DNA from: Methylobacillus gramineus
GTDB lineage: Bacteria > Pseudomonadota > Gammaproteobacteria > Burkholderiales > Methylophilaceae
Length of the DNA: 64,000 nucleotides
NCBI RefSeq assembly: GCF_020532675.1
Contig: NZ_JAJAVE010000001.1
Location: forward strand, 186,001 to 250,000
Direction: 5' to 3'
Of this stretch, positions 1 to 9,264 are shown in pieces (position 1 is the stretch's first letter; every line of letters begins with the position of its first letter). The notes beneath the pieces are model-generated. The model saw only the letters and a program-made list of their open reading frames with translations. It ran no database searches and was not told the DNA's origin. The position numbers and the translations under genes were made by a program.

Positions 1-51
1 CTGTGCCAGCATGGACTCTATTCTGCTCGAATCAATTGCTGAAGTTTTCAT
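1..51 (-). CDS. fliE: FliE, flagellar hook-basal body protein (5' fragment)
   Basis: Only the first 17 codons are inside the window; the gene runs off the left edge. The reverse strand reads MKTSAIDSSRIESMLAQ, which fits the N-terminus of FliE, the small protein linking the MS ring to the proximal rod. An in-frame ATG also lies at 57, but AAGGAG abuts it directly, while it sits 6 bases before the ATG at 51, so 51 is the better start. It diverges from fliF. The identification rests on this short stretch and the position next to fliF. Confidence 0.72.
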   Translation of the reverse strand, partial: MKTSAIDSSRIESMLAQ

Positions 52-146
52 CGCCATCTCCTTATACTGCGAGTGACATTTGCACTCATTTCAATATGAC
101 AGCAGATTAGCATGCAGGCAAACCACCTATCCTGATGAATAAGGCA

Positions 147-173
147 TAAAAAAGCGCGTTATTCTGCTGATTA
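147..173 (+). promoter_or_regulatory. Candidate sigma-28 (FliA) promoter upstream of fliF
   Basis: TAAA at 147-150, a 15-base spacer, then GCTGATTA at 166-173. The enterobacterial FliA consensus is TAAA-N15-GCCGATAA, so the -35 and spacer match and the -10 matches 6 of 8. It points toward fliF, about 85 bases upstream of its start. fliF is usually an early (FlhDC-dependent) gene, so this may be a secondary promoter or chance. Confidence 0.4.
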
Positions 174-259
174 GATTGGCGTGGAGATCGTGATAATGGC
201 ATCGCAGTGATAAAGCGGTATTAACACCTTGTAATCCGCCATAGGACAGGAGAAAGACC

Positions 260-1999
260 ATGGCAGCAGCCAACGATGCGGCATTAGCCCCAGAAGCCAC
301 AGCAAATCAGAGTTTCCTCAACTTTAAATCCCCTTTGGGCAATAAGTTGTTGCTGGTGCTGGGGATCGCGGCTGTGATTGCAGTGATGACCGTGTTCTGG
401 CTCTGGAGTCAGAAACCAGAATATCGCGTGCTGTTCTCCAGCTATTCTGACAAGGATGGTGGCGCGATTGTGGCTGCACTGGAGCAGATGAATATTCCTT
501 ACAAGGTCGCCGATGGCGGCAGTGCGATTTTGGTCCCTGCCAACAATGTGCATGATGTGCGCCTCAAGCTGGCGGCGCAGGGATTGCCCAAAGGCGGCAA
601 TATTGGTTTTGAGCTGCTGGAAAACCAGAAATTCGGAGTTTCCCAATTTGTTGAGCAAGTCAATTTTCAGCGTGGGCTTGAAGGGGAGTTGGAACGTACC
701 ATCCAGTCCATCGGCACGGTTCAGGCGGCCCGTATTCACCTGGCCATGCCTAAATCCACGGTATTTACCCGCGACCAGCAAAAACCCACAGCATCCGTGA
801 TGCTGAATCTTCATCCAGGCCGTGCTCTGGATCAACGCCAGGTTAGTGCCATTGTGCACCTGGTGGCCAGTAGTGTCCCCGATTTGCCCGTATCCAATGT
901 GACGGTGGTTGACCAGAATGGCAGCTTGCTGTCGGACAATGGCAAAGAGAATGGTATCGGTAATCTGGATCCTACTCAGCTGAAATATGTGGATGATCTG
1001 CAGCAGAATATAGCGAAGCGGGTGGAGTCGATTATTGCGCCTCTGGTTGGTGCCAAAAATGTGCATGCAGAAGCGAGTGCTGAGGTAGATTTTTCTACCG
1101 TGGAGCAGGCGGCTGAAAGCTACAAGCCTAACCAGACACCTGACAGTGCCAGCGTCAGAAGCACCCAGACTAATGAAGCACAAACGCTGCCAGGGCAAGG
1201 CAATGGCGGCGTGCCTGGTGCATTGACCAATCAACCTCCTGCACCTGCCACAGCACCGATCACTACACCTGCACCTGCTGCGGGCGCACCAACCACGACG
1301 ACGAATGCCAATGTGGTGACATCCACCACTACCACGCCCCCAGGCACAACAGTCACTACCCCGATCATGAACTCTGAAAAGAACATGACAACCAATTACG
1401 AGCTGGATAAGACCATACGTTATCAGCAGCAACCCATGGGTGGCATTAAGCGCCTGACGGTGGCTGTGGTGGTCAATCACAAACAGGTAGTGGATGCGAA
1501 GGGTAAAGTCACCAGCCGTCCATTAACTGAGGATGAAAAGAAAGAGGTCAGTGACCTAGCCAAGCAGGCCATGGGATTCAATGCTGATCGCGGCGACTCC
1601 TTGAGTGTAGTGAACAGCTCTTTCATGCCGGATATGATGGAATCCTTCCCCGATCTGCCATTGTGGAAAGATCCTGCCAATATTGAAATGGCCAAGGAAT
1701 GGTTGAAGATGGGGGTAGGTTTGCTGGTGCTTTTCCTGCTCTATCGCAAACTGATGAAGCCTATGTTGCGCAAATTGGCACCACCACCAGAAGAAAAGGC
1801 TGAGCTTGCGAAAAATGATGAAGAGGATCAGGATGCCATTGTAAGTCTTTCAAATGTGGATTCTGATGCAGAAGCTGATAGTAGAAGCCCTGCCGAACGC
1901 GGATACAAGAAGAACCTTGAAGCTGCCCGGCAGATTGCCAAGGAAAATCCTAAGGTGGTCGCCAGCATCGTGACGAACTGGGTGAATAATAATGAGTGA
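260..1999 (+). CDS. fliF: FliF, flagellar MS-ring protein
   Basis: 579 aa, the usual size for FliF, the inner-membrane ring on which the basal body, export gate and C-ring are built. A first membrane segment lies at about residues 28-50 (LLLVLGIAAVIAVMTVFWLW) and a second at about 485-505. Between them are the ring-building domains, with a FliF-typical stretch near LKLAAQGLPKGG. A proline/threonine/alanine-rich low-complexity insert lies at about 315-375. The cytoplasmic tail ends in a helix (AARQIAKENPKVVASIVTNWV) of the kind that binds FliG. GGAGAAAGACC precedes the ATG. The last 8 bases overlap fliG. First gene of the fliF-fliR run. Confidence 0.97.
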   Translation: MAAANDAALAPEATANQSFLNFKSPLGNKLLLVLGIAAVIAVMTVFWLWSQKPEYRVLFSSYSDKDGGAIVAALEQMNIPYKVADGGSAILVPANNVHDVRLKLAAQGLPKGGNIGFELLENQKFGVSQFVEQVNFQRGLEGELERTIQSIGTVQAARIHLAMPKSTVFTRDQQKPTASVMLNLHPGRALDQRQVSAIVHLVASSVPDLPVSNVTVVDQNGSLLSDNGKENGIGNLDPTQLKYVDDLQQNIAKRVESIIAPLVGAKNVHAEASAEVDFSTVEQAAESYKPNQTPDSASVRSTQTNEAQTLPGQGNGGVPGALTNQPPAPATAPITTPAPAAGAPTTTTNANVVTSTTTTPPGTTVTTPIMNSEKNMTTNYELDKTIRYQQQPMGGIKRLTVAVVVNHKQVVDAKGKVTSRPLTEDEKKEVSDLAKQAMGFNADRGDSLSVVNSSFMPDMMESFPDLPLWKDPANIEMAKEWLKMGVGLLVLFLLYRKLMKPMLRKLAPPPEEKAELAKNDEEDQDAIVSLSNVDSDAEADSRSPAERGYKKNLEAARQIAKENPKVVASIVTNWVNNNE

Positions 2000-2987
2000 T
2001 AGTGGTGTCGTGAGAAGTGCCGTGCTGATGCTCGCGCTTGGTGAAGACGAGGCAGCCGAGGTCATGAAATACCTGGGGCCGCGTGAGGTGCAGAAGCTGG
2101 GCAGCGCGATGGCGTCGATGAAATCGATTGGCCACGACCAGGTTGACGCCGTATTGACCGCCTTTATGGAAGAGACCGAGAAAAACACATCTTTAGGTCT
2201 TGATTCTGATGACTATATCCGTTCTGTGCTGACCAAGGCATTGGGCGATGACAAGGCCTCTGGCCTGTTAAACCGCATTTTACAGACGCGTGATTCCAGC
2301 GGTATTGAGAGCCTGAAGTGGATGGATGCGCAGACCGTAGCGGAATTCATCAAAAACGAACACCCACAGATTATTGCCACCATCCTGGTGCATTTGGAGC
2401 CCGACCAATCCGCGGAAATTCTTGGGCATTTCACTGATCGTTTGCGTCAGGACGCCATGTTGCGTATCGCGACATTGGATGGCATCAAGCCTACTGCCTT
2501 GCGCGAGTTGAACGACGTCCTCACCAAGCTCTTAAGTGGAAATGAAAGTATCAAGAAGCAGCAGATTGGTGGCGTAAAAGCGGCTGCTGAAATCATGAAC
2601 TACATGAGCGGAGATAATGAAAGCTCGGTGATGGAAGGCCTGAAGAATTACGATGGCGATATGGCACAGCGCATCATGGATGAAATGTTTGTCTTCGATA
2701 ATATTATGGAGATTGACGATAAGGGTATCCAGAACCTGTTGCGCGAGGTGCAATCCGAGACACTGATCGTGGCGCTCAAAGGCACTACTGAAGAGCTGCG
2801 CGACAAGATATTCAGGAATATGTCCAGTCGTGCGGCTGAGATGATGAAGGAAGACCTGGAAAGCAAAGGCCCGGTCAAACTGTCCGAGGTTGAGGCGCAG
2901 CAGAAACTCATATTGCAGACCGTGCGCAGACTGGCAGATGAAGGACAGATCATGCTAGGCAGTAAGGGCGAAGACGCTTATGTCTAA
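1992..2987 (+). CDS. fliG: FliG, flagellar motor switch protein
   Basis: 331 aa, full length. FliG forms the top of the C-ring, is pushed by the stators and transmits CheY-dependent switching. The middle domain has the EHPQ motif (KNEHPQIIATILVHLEP) and the C-terminal domain carries the charged torque helix region (DKIFRNMSSRAAEMMKEDLESKGP). The start overlaps the end of fliF and the stop overlaps the start of fliH, so translation is probably coupled. Nothing abnormal seen. Confidence 0.97.
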   Translation: MSDSGVVRSAVLMLALGEDEAAEVMKYLGPREVQKLGSAMASMKSIGHDQVDAVLTAFMEETEKNTSLGLDSDDYIRSVLTKALGDDKASGLLNRILQTRDSSGIESLKWMDAQTVAEFIKNEHPQIIATILVHLEPDQSAEILGHFTDRLRQDAMLRIATLDGIKPTALRELNDVLTKLLSGNESIKKQQIGGVKAAAEIMNYMSGDNESSVMEGLKNYDGDMAQRIMDEMFVFDNIMEIDDKGIQNLLREVQSETLIVALKGTTEELRDKIFRNMSSRAAEMMKEDLESKGPVKLSEVEAQQKLILQTVRRLADEGQIMLGSKGEDAYV

Positions 2988-3642
2988 TGTCGTCATTCCC
3001 AAAGAACAGCAGACGGCTTATCAGCGTTGGGAAATGGCGTCTTTTTCTGAGCCTGCGGCTGAGACTCGTCCGTCAACTGTGCAAGCTCAGGAAAGCGAAG
3101 AGCAAAAAGCTGAGCGGTTAGCCTCAGAGCTGGAGAATGCCAGGCGGGAAGGCTATAAAATTGGCCTGCAGCAAGGATTTGATGCAGGTATGGCCGATGC
3201 GCAAGCCCAGACACAGCAAGAGCAAGCGAAGTTGAATGCTGTGCTGGATAGTTTCACTGATGCCCTGAAAACCAGCAATGAAGTGATTTCAGAACAATTA
3301 CTTGCCTTGGCGCTGGATATTGCCAAAGCCATGATCAAGGACCGTTTGCAGGTAGATAACTCGGTGATTCTGCCTATCGTGCAAGAGTCGATTTATTATC
3401 TGTCGGCAGTGCAGCGGCCTGCTAGGTTGATCGTTAACCCCGAAGATGCTGCGGTGGTGAGGAAGTACATCCGTGAAGACATGGCGGATACGACCTGGCA
3501 GATTCAGGAAGATGTCAGCGTAGAGCGTGGTGGCTGCATGGTGGAAACTGGCGATAACCAGATTGATGCAAGTAATGCCACGCGCTGGAAACGCATTTGT
3601 GATGCGCTGGCACAACATAATGACTGGGTAGACCATTCATGA
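2980..3642 (+). CDS. fliH: FliH, flagellar export ATPase regulator
   Basis: 220 aa. FliH binds the ATPase FliI as a dimer and links it to the export gate and C-ring. The N-terminus is variable, followed by a charged helical stretch ([23 protein letters not shown]). It includes the GxxxG-like pattern common in FliH ([18 protein letters not shown]). The C-terminal FliH/YscL-like domain covers about residues 90-215. It overlaps fliG by 8 bases and fliI by 4. Identification comes from the domain style and from its fixed place between fliG and fliI. Confidence 0.93.
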   Translation: MSNVVIPKEQQTAYQRWEMASFSEPAAETRPSTVQAQESEEQKAERLASELENARREGYKIGLQQGFDAGMADAQAQTQQEQAKLNAVLDSFTDALKTSNEVISEQLLALALDIAKAMIKDRLQVDNSVILPIVQESIYYLSAVQRPARLIVNPEDAAVVRKYIREDMADTTWQIQEDVSVERGGCMVETGDNQIDASNATRWKRICDALAQHNDWVDHS

Positions 3643-5057
3643 CTGGCGCACTCCTCCATCAACAGGGCTGGAAAGACTATCTTAGCGATTGCAGCGAGTT
3701 GCTGGAAATTGTGGAGTCGCTCGAGGTTTCTGGTCGTATTACCAAACTGACAGGGTTGGTGATGGAGGCTGTTGGCATTAAGTTGCCGATTGGCAGTGCC
3801 TGCTATGTGCCATTGGCTGAAGGCCGCCGTGTAGAAGCTGAGGTGGTGGGATTTGATGGTGAGCGCATGCTGTTGATGCCTCAAAGTGGGGTTGATGGTG
3901 TGACACCCGGAGCAAAGGTATTTGCGCTGGAAGTGGCAGAAGCCTTGCCCAAGCCTAATCAGGCCAAGCACCCAAGGCGCCGCGCCATTGACCGTACCAG
4001 ACATTTGCCGGTAGGTGATGCCTTGCTGGGACGTGTGGTGGATGGCGCTGGACGACCACTGGATGAGCTTGGGCCGCTCAGTAATGAAAACAGTGTGCCA
4101 TTGAATACACGCCCTCTCAATCCTTTATCCAGGGCACCGATTGAAGATGTGCTGGATGTGGGCGTGCGTGCAATCAATAGCATGTTGACGGTGGGGCGGG
4201 GTCAGCGCATGGGCTTGTTTGCTGGCTCAGGGGTTGGTAAGAGTGTCTTGCTGGGCATGATGGCGCGCTATACCACCGCCGATGTGATTGTGGTGGGTCT
4301 GATTGGCGAGCGTGGTCGCGAAGTGAAGGAGTTTATTGAGCAGATTCTTGGGCCAGAAGGCCTGGCAAGGTCTGTGGTAGTGGCAGCGCCGGCTGACGTT
4401 CCAGCCTTGATGCGGTTGCAGGGGGCCAGTTATGCCACGGCCATTGCAGAATATTTTCGCAATGAAGGCAAGCATGTCTTGCTGATTATGGACTCATTAA
4501 CGCGCTATGCCATGGCACAGCGTGAGATAGCCCTGGCGATAGGTGAGCCGCCTGCCACCAAGGGCTATCCACCTTCAGTATTTGCCAAGTTGCCAGCGCT
4601 GGTGGAGCGAGCTGGTAATGGTAAACCTGGCGAAGGCTCGATTACCGCGTTTTATACCGTATTGACAGAAGGCGATGATCAGCAGGACCCGATTGCTGAT
4701 TCTGCGCGTGCGATTCTGGATGGACATATTGTGCTCAGTAGAACCCTGGCGGAAAGTGGGCATTATCCCGCCATTGATATTGAGCAGTCGATTAGTCGTG
4801 CCATGCACAATATTACCTCGGCTGAACACCAGAAAAATGCGCGTAAATTAAAGCAGCTGAATTCGCGTTATACCCGTAATCAGGATTTGATTAATGTGGG
4901 TGCTTATGAGGCAGGGAGCGACCCCGTGCTGGATGAAGCGATTCTCAGGCATGAGGCTGTTGAGGCATTTTTGCAGCAGGATATTGCAGAGTCTGCGGGT
5001 TGGAACGATAGTGTCAACGTATTGGCTGAGCTGGTTGGCAATGGGGCGGTGCATTAA
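3639..5057 (+). CDS. fliI: FliI, flagellum-specific export ATPase
   Basis: 472 aa. It resembles the F1-ATPase beta subunit and energises unfolding and delivery of export substrates. The Walker A motif is clear ([15 protein letters not shown], about residue 190), as are the Walker B strand ([16 protein letters not shown]) and the catalytic loop [10 protein letters not shown]. The N-terminal segment that binds FliH precedes the beta-barrel domain. The ATG lies inside the end of fliH (ATGA-type overlap), suggesting coupled translation. Complete. Confidence 0.98.
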   Translation: MTGALLHQQGWKDYLSDCSELLEIVESLEVSGRITKLTGLVMEAVGIKLPIGSACYVPLAEGRRVEAEVVGFDGERMLLMPQSGVDGVTPGAKVFALEVAEALPKPNQAKHPRRRAIDRTRHLPVGDALLGRVVDGAGRPLDELGPLSNENSVPLNTRPLNPLSRAPIEDVLDVGVRAINSMLTVGRGQRMGLFAGSGVGKSVLLGMMARYTTADVIVVGLIGERGREVKEFIEQILGPEGLARSVVVAAPADVPALMRLQGASYATAIAEYFRNEGKHVLLIMDSLTRYAMAQREIALAIGEPPATKGYPPSVFAKLPALVERAGNGKPGEGSITAFYTVLTEGDDQQDPIADSARAILDGHIVLSRTLAESGHYPAIDIEQSISRAMHNITSAEHQKNARKLKQLNSRYTRNQDLINVGAYEAGSDPVLDEAILRHEAVEAFLQQDIAESAGWNDSVNVLAELVGNGAVH

Positions 5058-5081
5058 TGAGTGAAATGAGGGGACTCGCGC

Positions 5082-5534
5082 ATGTCTAGTCAAAAGACAG
5101 TGGTACTGAACACCTTGCAGGATTTAGCTGAAAAAGACGTGGAAGCTGCCGTGGAGCGTTTGGGTGAGGCGAACCGGCAGTTGGTTGAAGTGGAAAAAAG
5201 CCTGGCAATATTAATGCAATACCGTGCAGATTATGCCAGTCAGCGCGATAACGCCATGGCCAATGGCATCACGGCCGAGGTCTACCAGAATTACCAGAAT
5301 TTTCTTGGCAAGCTGTCGCAGGCGATTGTGACGCAGACCGAAAGTGTTGAACGGGTGCGGCAGATTTGTCATTTACGCAAGCAGGAGTGGCAAGAGTGCC
5401 AGAAAAAGAAAATGTCTTACGATGTCTTGCTGGAGCGCGCTGAAAAGCGAGTACAGCTTGCCGAGTTGAAAAAAGACCAGAAGATGATGGACGAATACGC
5501 TATGCGCGCCAGTAGAAACAATACCCGACAATAA
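5082..5534 (+). CDS. fliJ: FliJ, flagellar export chaperone/ATPase stalk
   Basis: 150 aa, almost entirely helical and charged, as expected for FliJ. FliJ forms a coiled coil inside the FliI ring and escorts export substrates and chaperones. Heptad-like stretches run across about residues 8-60 and 75-140. It lies 24 bases after fliI and before fliK, the standard position. Sequence conservation in this family is low, so the call leans on length, coiled-coil character and context. Confidence 0.9.
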   Translation: MSSQKTVVLNTLQDLAEKDVEAAVERLGEANRQLVEVEKSLAILMQYRADYASQRDNAMANGITAEVYQNYQNFLGKLSQAIVTQTESVERVRQICHLRKQEWQECQKKKMSYDVLLERAEKRVQLAELKKDQKMMDEYAMRASRNNTRQ

Positions 5535-5549
5535 ACGGCTTAGGACAAT

Positions 5550-6734
5550 ATGATGCAGAACACTCCACTACCATCCTCTGCCAACCAGGCAATCATCAAC
5601 AATGCGGCAGCCAGTGCTGCTGCGATGAAAAAGAACAGTAACCCGCCAGCCAAAACTGAGGCGTCCGAGTTTCAGCGTATGCTGGCCAGGCAGTCCAAGC
5701 ATGATGCAAATAAGGCTGCAGAAAGCAAGGAACCATTGGCTCAGCGCCAACCTCAGCAATTGACGGTAAAGCCGGGTGAAGAATCACTAGAGGCGAACCT
5801 TCAATTGGCAAATGCATTGATCACGCCTCCACCGGCTGAAATTCCCGACGTCGCCGGGGGGGGGGATGCAGAGTTGGATAAGACCTTGCCTGAGCAAGCG
5901 AGTGAGGGAGGGAGTCCCTTACCTCAAGAGCTTGCTCAATTGGTACAAGCAACCGCAGAAAATTCTCCTGAAATTGCGGCAGTACCAGTCACACCAAGAG
6001 TAGCCCCGCGTGCCGATGTAATGGAGGACGAACTGGTCCTGCAAGACAAGCCAGAGTTGTTGCTGGATAAGGAGGCGCTAAACAAGGGCAGATTCACCAA
6101 GGCTGAGGCCGATATTCCATTTGAAAAGACGGTGACTGTCAAGGCGATGCCTGATGTGGCGGTAGCGTCATCGCCATTGACCGACAGTGCCAAGGACAGC
6201 AACCAGTTTGCTGATGCGCTGGCTAAGGTGAATCTGCAAGTCCCTGCCGCCATTGCGCCCAGTGTAACGCAAGCATCCCTTGCTCAGTCGGGTGCGGTGG
6301 ATATGCGCAGTACACAAATTGCGGTGCCATTTGGCCAGCAAGGCTGGAATCAGGCGATAGGGCAGAAAGTAGTATGGATGGCAGCTGGTGGCGAGCAGAC
6401 CGCGTCGTTGACACTAAACCCTCCTGATCTTGGGCCATTGCAGGTGATCATCCATGTGCATAACAACCAGGCAGATACTACCTTTTTGTCTGATCAGGCC
6501 GATGTGAGAAGGGCGCTGGAAGACGGTATGGCCAACTTGCGTGACATGATGGGGCAATCCGGTTTGCAATTGGGACAAACCAATGTCCGCTCTGGTGAGC
6601 GCGATACGCAAGCCCAGCAACAAGGGGGCAATGGAACGACCGCTGCTTCCACTGGCACGACCGATGGCAATGACAACAGCCAGGTATTGGCCAAAGCTGC
6701 CAGAGTGATGGGCTTGGTAGATACGTTTGCTTGA
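5550..6734 (+). CDS. fliK: FliK, hook-length control protein
   Basis: 394 aa. FliK is exported as a molecular ruler and then switches the FlhB gate from hook to filament substrates. The N-terminal two thirds is low-complexity, rich in A, Q, P and E, as in other FliK. The C-terminal Flg_hook domain lies at about residues 270-350, with the LNPPDLGPLQV core that contacts FlhB. Two adjacent ATGs (5550 and 5553) follow TAGGA; the first is used here. An uninterrupted run of ten G lies at 5856-5865 inside the open frame (encoding A-G-G-G-D), making the gene a target for slippage. The frame is intact in this sequence. Confidence 0.95.
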   Translation: MMQNTPLPSSANQAIINNAAASAAAMKKNSNPPAKTEASEFQRMLARQSKHDANKAAESKEPLAQRQPQQLTVKPGEESLEANLQLANALITPPPAEIPDVAGGGDAELDKTLPEQASEGGSPLPQELAQLVQATAENSPEIAAVPVTPRVAPRADVMEDELVLQDKPELLLDKEALNKGRFTKAEADIPFEKTVTVKAMPDVAVASSPLTDSAKDSNQFADALAKVNLQVPAAIAPSVTQASLAQSGAVDMRSTQIAVPFGQQGWNQAIGQKVVWMAAGGEQTASLTLNPPDLGPLQVIIHVHNNQADTTFLSDQADVRRALEDGMANLRDMMGQSGLQLGQTNVRSGERDTQAQQQGGNGTTAASTGTTDGNDNSQVLAKAARVMGLVDTFA

Positions 6735-6780
6735 TTGACGGCCGCTGATGGACTGATTTCATCTTCAAATATAGTGGATA

Positions 6781-6805
6781 TAGGCTAATTTTCAGATTTA
6801 GCCTA
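6781..6805 (+). terminator. Hairpin between fliK and fliL, possible weak terminator
   Basis: TAGGCTAA (6781-6788) pairs with TTAGCCTA (6798-6805) around a 9-base loop, followed by a pyrimidine-rich stretch (GTTTCCTCCTTCTA). The T-run is poor, so it may only attenuate or stabilise the message. It sits in the 161-base gap between fliK and fliL, the largest gap in the fliF-fliR run. Confidence 0.4.
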
Positions 6806-6895
6806 GTTTCCTCCTTCTATTTCGTGCATCCTATCGTTGCATTTCTTTCATAATATTTCGAACGCGATAGTAAATCCGGCAAGAAGGGTAGAAAC

Positions 6896-7390
6896 ATGGC
6901 ACAGCAAGAAGCGGCAGCAGAAGAAGTCAAGCCGAAAAAATCCAAAAAAATCATCATCCTTGCAGTGGTAGGCGTACTTTTGCTTTCCGCTATTGGCGGT
7001 GGTGCCGCCTGGTATTTTGGTCAGCATTCCGGTGGGCATGATGCCAAACCCAAAGAAGAAAAAAAAGTAGCCCAAGATCCGGTATTTCTCACACTTGAGA
7101 CCTTTACCGTCAATTTGCAACCTGACCCTGATGAGCAATACCTGCAAACCGATATCAGCGTGCAGGTGGAAGACGCTGCACAGGCTGATCTGATCAAGCT
7201 GCATATGCCCAGTGTGCGTAGCCGTATCCTGATTTTGCTGAGTAGCAAAAAATCTTCCGAGGTGCTGAGCGTAGAAGGCAAGAAGGCGCTGACCAAGGAG
7301 ATTATTGCCCAGCTTGCCGAGCCTTTTGTGGCAGGTGAGAAGCCGCAGGCAGTCAAGGCTGTGTTCTTCACTTCATTCGTGATTCAATAG
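6896..7390 (+). CDS. fliL: FliL, flagellar basal body-associated protein
   Basis: 164 aa. FliL is a single-pass inner-membrane protein that rings the stators near the motor and supports torque. A lysine-rich N-terminus (KPKKSKK) is followed by one membrane segment at about residues 21-40 (IIILAVVGVLLLSAIGGGAAW). A histidine/lysine-rich linker and the periplasmic stomatin-like FliL domain come after. The end, KAVFFTSFVIQ, is FliL-like. AGAAGGG precedes the ATG. It begins the second half of the run, with fliM 12 bases downstream. Confidence 0.95.
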   Translation: MAQQEAAAEEVKPKKSKKIIILAVVGVLLLSAIGGGAAWYFGQHSGGHDAKPKEEKKVAQDPVFLTLETFTVNLQPDPDEQYLQTDISVQVEDAAQADLIKLHMPSVRSRILILLSSKKSSEVLSVEGKKALTKEIIAQLAEPFVAGEKPQAVKAVFFTSFVIQ

Positions 7391-7402
7391 ATCGCTTAAG
7401 TC

Positions 7403-8410
7403 ATGGCGGATAATTTTCTCTCCCAGGAAGAAGTCGATGCCCTGCTCAGGGGGGTGACGAATGAGCAGGAAGACGACACTCCTGTTAACGATCCTGATGG
7501 CGTACGCAACTACAATCTGGCCACTCAGGAACGGATTGTGCGTGGGCGTATGCCGACGCTGGAAATTATCAATGAGCGCTTTGCTCGCTTGCTCAGAATC
7601 GGTTTGTTCAATTTTCTGCGCCGTACCACAGAAGTGTCGGTTGGGCCGGTCAAGATTTCAAAATACAGCGAATTCATCCGTAATCTGGTGGTACCTACCA
7701 ATCTGAACCTGGTGCAGATGAAGCCACTGCGTGGTACCGCCTTGATGGTGTTTGACCCAACCTTGGTATTCTTGATTGTTGACAACCTGTTCGGCGGGGA
7801 TGGGCGTTTTCATACCCGGGTCGAAGGACGAGATTTTACCCAAACTGAGCAGCGCATCATTCAGCGGATATTGGCGATTGTCTTCGAAACCTATTCCAAG
7901 TCCTGGGAACCAGTGTACCCACTGGAGTTCGAGTATATTCGCTCTGAAATGAATACCCAGTTTGCCAATATTGCAACACCCAATGAAGTTGTCGTCTCCA
8001 CTACATTCAATATTGAGCTTGGGGCATCCAGTGGGGAAGTCCATTTCTGCTTTCCCTACTCCATGATAGAACCAATACGCGATGTGCTGACCTCGCCCTT
8101 ACAAGGTGAGACGCTGGGGGTTGATAAACGCTGGGTGCGTTTGATGACGCAGCAAATACAGAGCGCTGAAGTTGTCTTGGTGGCTGACCTGGCTAAAGCC
8201 AAGATGCAGCTGGGGGACATACTCAACATGAAGGTGGGGGATGTGATCCCGCTTTCCATTTCTGAGAATATAGAGGCGAACGTGGATAATGTACCCGTCA
8301 TGTTGTGTAAGTACGGTGTTTTTAACGGTCAATATGCATTGCGCGTGGAAAAGTTGCTGCGATCAAATTCGACCGAATATGTAAAAGGAGAAGCAGCTGA
8401 TGGCGATTGA
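7403..8410 (+). CDS. fliM: FliM, flagellar motor switch protein
   Basis: 335 aa. FliM is the C-ring protein that receives phosphorylated CheY. The N-terminal CheY-binding peptide is clear (LSQEEVDALLRG, residues 5-16). The CheC-like middle domain and the C-terminal SpoA/FliN-like domain (about residues 245-320, IPLSISENIEANVDNVPVMLCKYG) follow. It overlaps fliN by 11 bases. Full length with no unusual features. Confidence 0.97.
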   Translation: MADNFLSQEEVDALLRGVTNEQEDDTPVNDPDGVRNYNLATQERIVRGRMPTLEIINERFARLLRIGLFNFLRRTTEVSVGPVKISKYSEFIRNLVVPTNLNLVQMKPLRGTALMVFDPTLVFLIVDNLFGGDGRFHTRVEGRDFTQTEQRIIQRILAIVFETYSKSWEPVYPLEFEYIRSEMNTQFANIATPNEVVVSTTFNIELGASSGEVHFCFPYSMIEPIRDVLTSPLQGETLGVDKRWVRLMTQQIQSAEVVLVADLAKAKMQLGDILNMKVGDVIPLSISENIEANVDNVPVMLCKYGVFNGQYALRVEKLLRSNSTEYVKGEAADGD

Positions 8411-8819
8411 TCCCAATGAAGAGCAAATAATGGACGACTGGGGTGCGGCCATGGCGGAGCAAAGTGAGGCGGAAGCCACTGTGCTACAGGATAATACTGC
8501 TGAACAGGCACCCGTTTTTACCGAGTTTTCTGCCAAGAACAAACTGCACGAAACACAGAATGATATCGACTTTATTCTCGATATCCCGGTGCAGTTAACG
8601 GTGGAGCTGGGTAGAACCAAGATTGCAATCAAGAATTTGCTGCAACTTGCCCAGGGCTCAGTGGTGGAGCTGGATGGCATGGCGGGCGAGCCCATGGATG
8701 TGCTGGTGAATGGCTGCCTGATTGCCCAGGGTGAGGTGGTGGTGGTCAACGACAAGTTCGGCATTCGTCTCACCGACATCATTACGCCTGCTGAACGTAT
8801 CCGCAAGATCAATAAATAG
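8400..8819 (+). CDS. fliN: FliN, flagellar motor switch protein
   Basis: 139 aa. FliN forms the base of the C-ring and a docking site for FliH-FliI. An acidic, variable N-terminus (about 1-55) precedes the SpoA domain (about 58-135), with the FliN hallmarks DIPVQLTVELGRTKI and GSVVELDGMAGEPMDVLVNG. Its ATG lies within the end of fliM in another frame, so translation is likely coupled. GGAGAAGCAG gives a good ribosome-binding site. Confidence 0.97.
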   Translation: MAIDPNEEQIMDDWGAAMAEQSEAEATVLQDNTAEQAPVFTEFSAKNKLHETQNDIDFILDIPVQLTVELGRTKIAIKNLLQLAQGSVVELDGMAGEPMDVLVNGCLIAQGEVVVVNDKFGIRLTDIITPAERIRKINK

Positions 8820-8826
8820 GTACATT

Positions 8827-9258
8827 ATGTTCCGCTCTTCTCTCGTTTATTTAAGCGCTGTCTGCTGTCTGCTGATGTCCTTGATGGCACAAGCCGCAGA
8901 GGCCCAGGAAATATCTCCTAGCGGAAGTCTGCTGCGGATGATAGTGGGCCTGGCCCTCGTGTTAGGGGTGATGGTAGCTATTGCCTGGCTCGTGAAGCGT
9001 CTGACCCCAGGCATCAGCCAGCAGCAATCTGTTGTACGGATAGTGGGTGGGGTGAGTGTGGGCAGCCGGGAGAAGGTGGTGGTGGTGCAGGTGGCGGATC
9101 GCTGGATTGTAGTAGGCGTTGCTGCTGGGCAAGTAAGCAGTTTGGCCAACCTGGAGGCTGGTGCTGATATTTCTGCGATTGTCGCCGAGCAGGGGCCTGT
9201 TACCCCAGGCATTCCTTTTTCAGCGTGGCTGAAGAAATCCATGTCGAGAAAATCCTGA
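8827..9258 (+). CDS. fliO: FliO, flagellar export gate assembly protein
   Basis: 143 aa from the ATG at 8827. The open frame extends further upstream, but only inside fliN, and this start gives a proper signal-like N-terminus (MFRSSLVYLSAVCCLLMSLM). A second hydrophobic segment lies at about residues 38-58 (LLRMIVGLALVLGVMVAIAW), followed by a small cytoplasmic domain with VVRIVGGVSVGSREKVVVVQ, typical of FliO. FliO helps FliP form its ring. It sits 7 bases after fliN and before fliP. Confidence 0.92.
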   Translation: MFRSSLVYLSAVCCLLMSLMAQAAEAQEISPSGSLLRMIVGLALVLGVMVAIAWLVKRLTPGISQQQSVVRIVGGVSVGSREKVVVVQVADRWIVVGVAAGQVSSLANLEAGADISAIVAEQGPVTPGIPFSAWLKKSMSRKS

Positions 9259-9264
9259 TCTATC

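Noticed and set aside
1-259. Sigma-54 promoter (TGGCAC-N5-TTGCA) before flagellar genes
   Set aside because: I looked in the fliE-fliF, flgA-flgB and flhB-flhD gaps and before the PEP-CTERM gene and found no credible match; FlhDC/FliA control fits better.
284-1480. 398-codon open frame antisense to fliF
   Set aside because: It is rich in C, H and R in a pattern typical of the reverse strand of a coding gene, has no recognisable family sequence and lies wholly within fliF.
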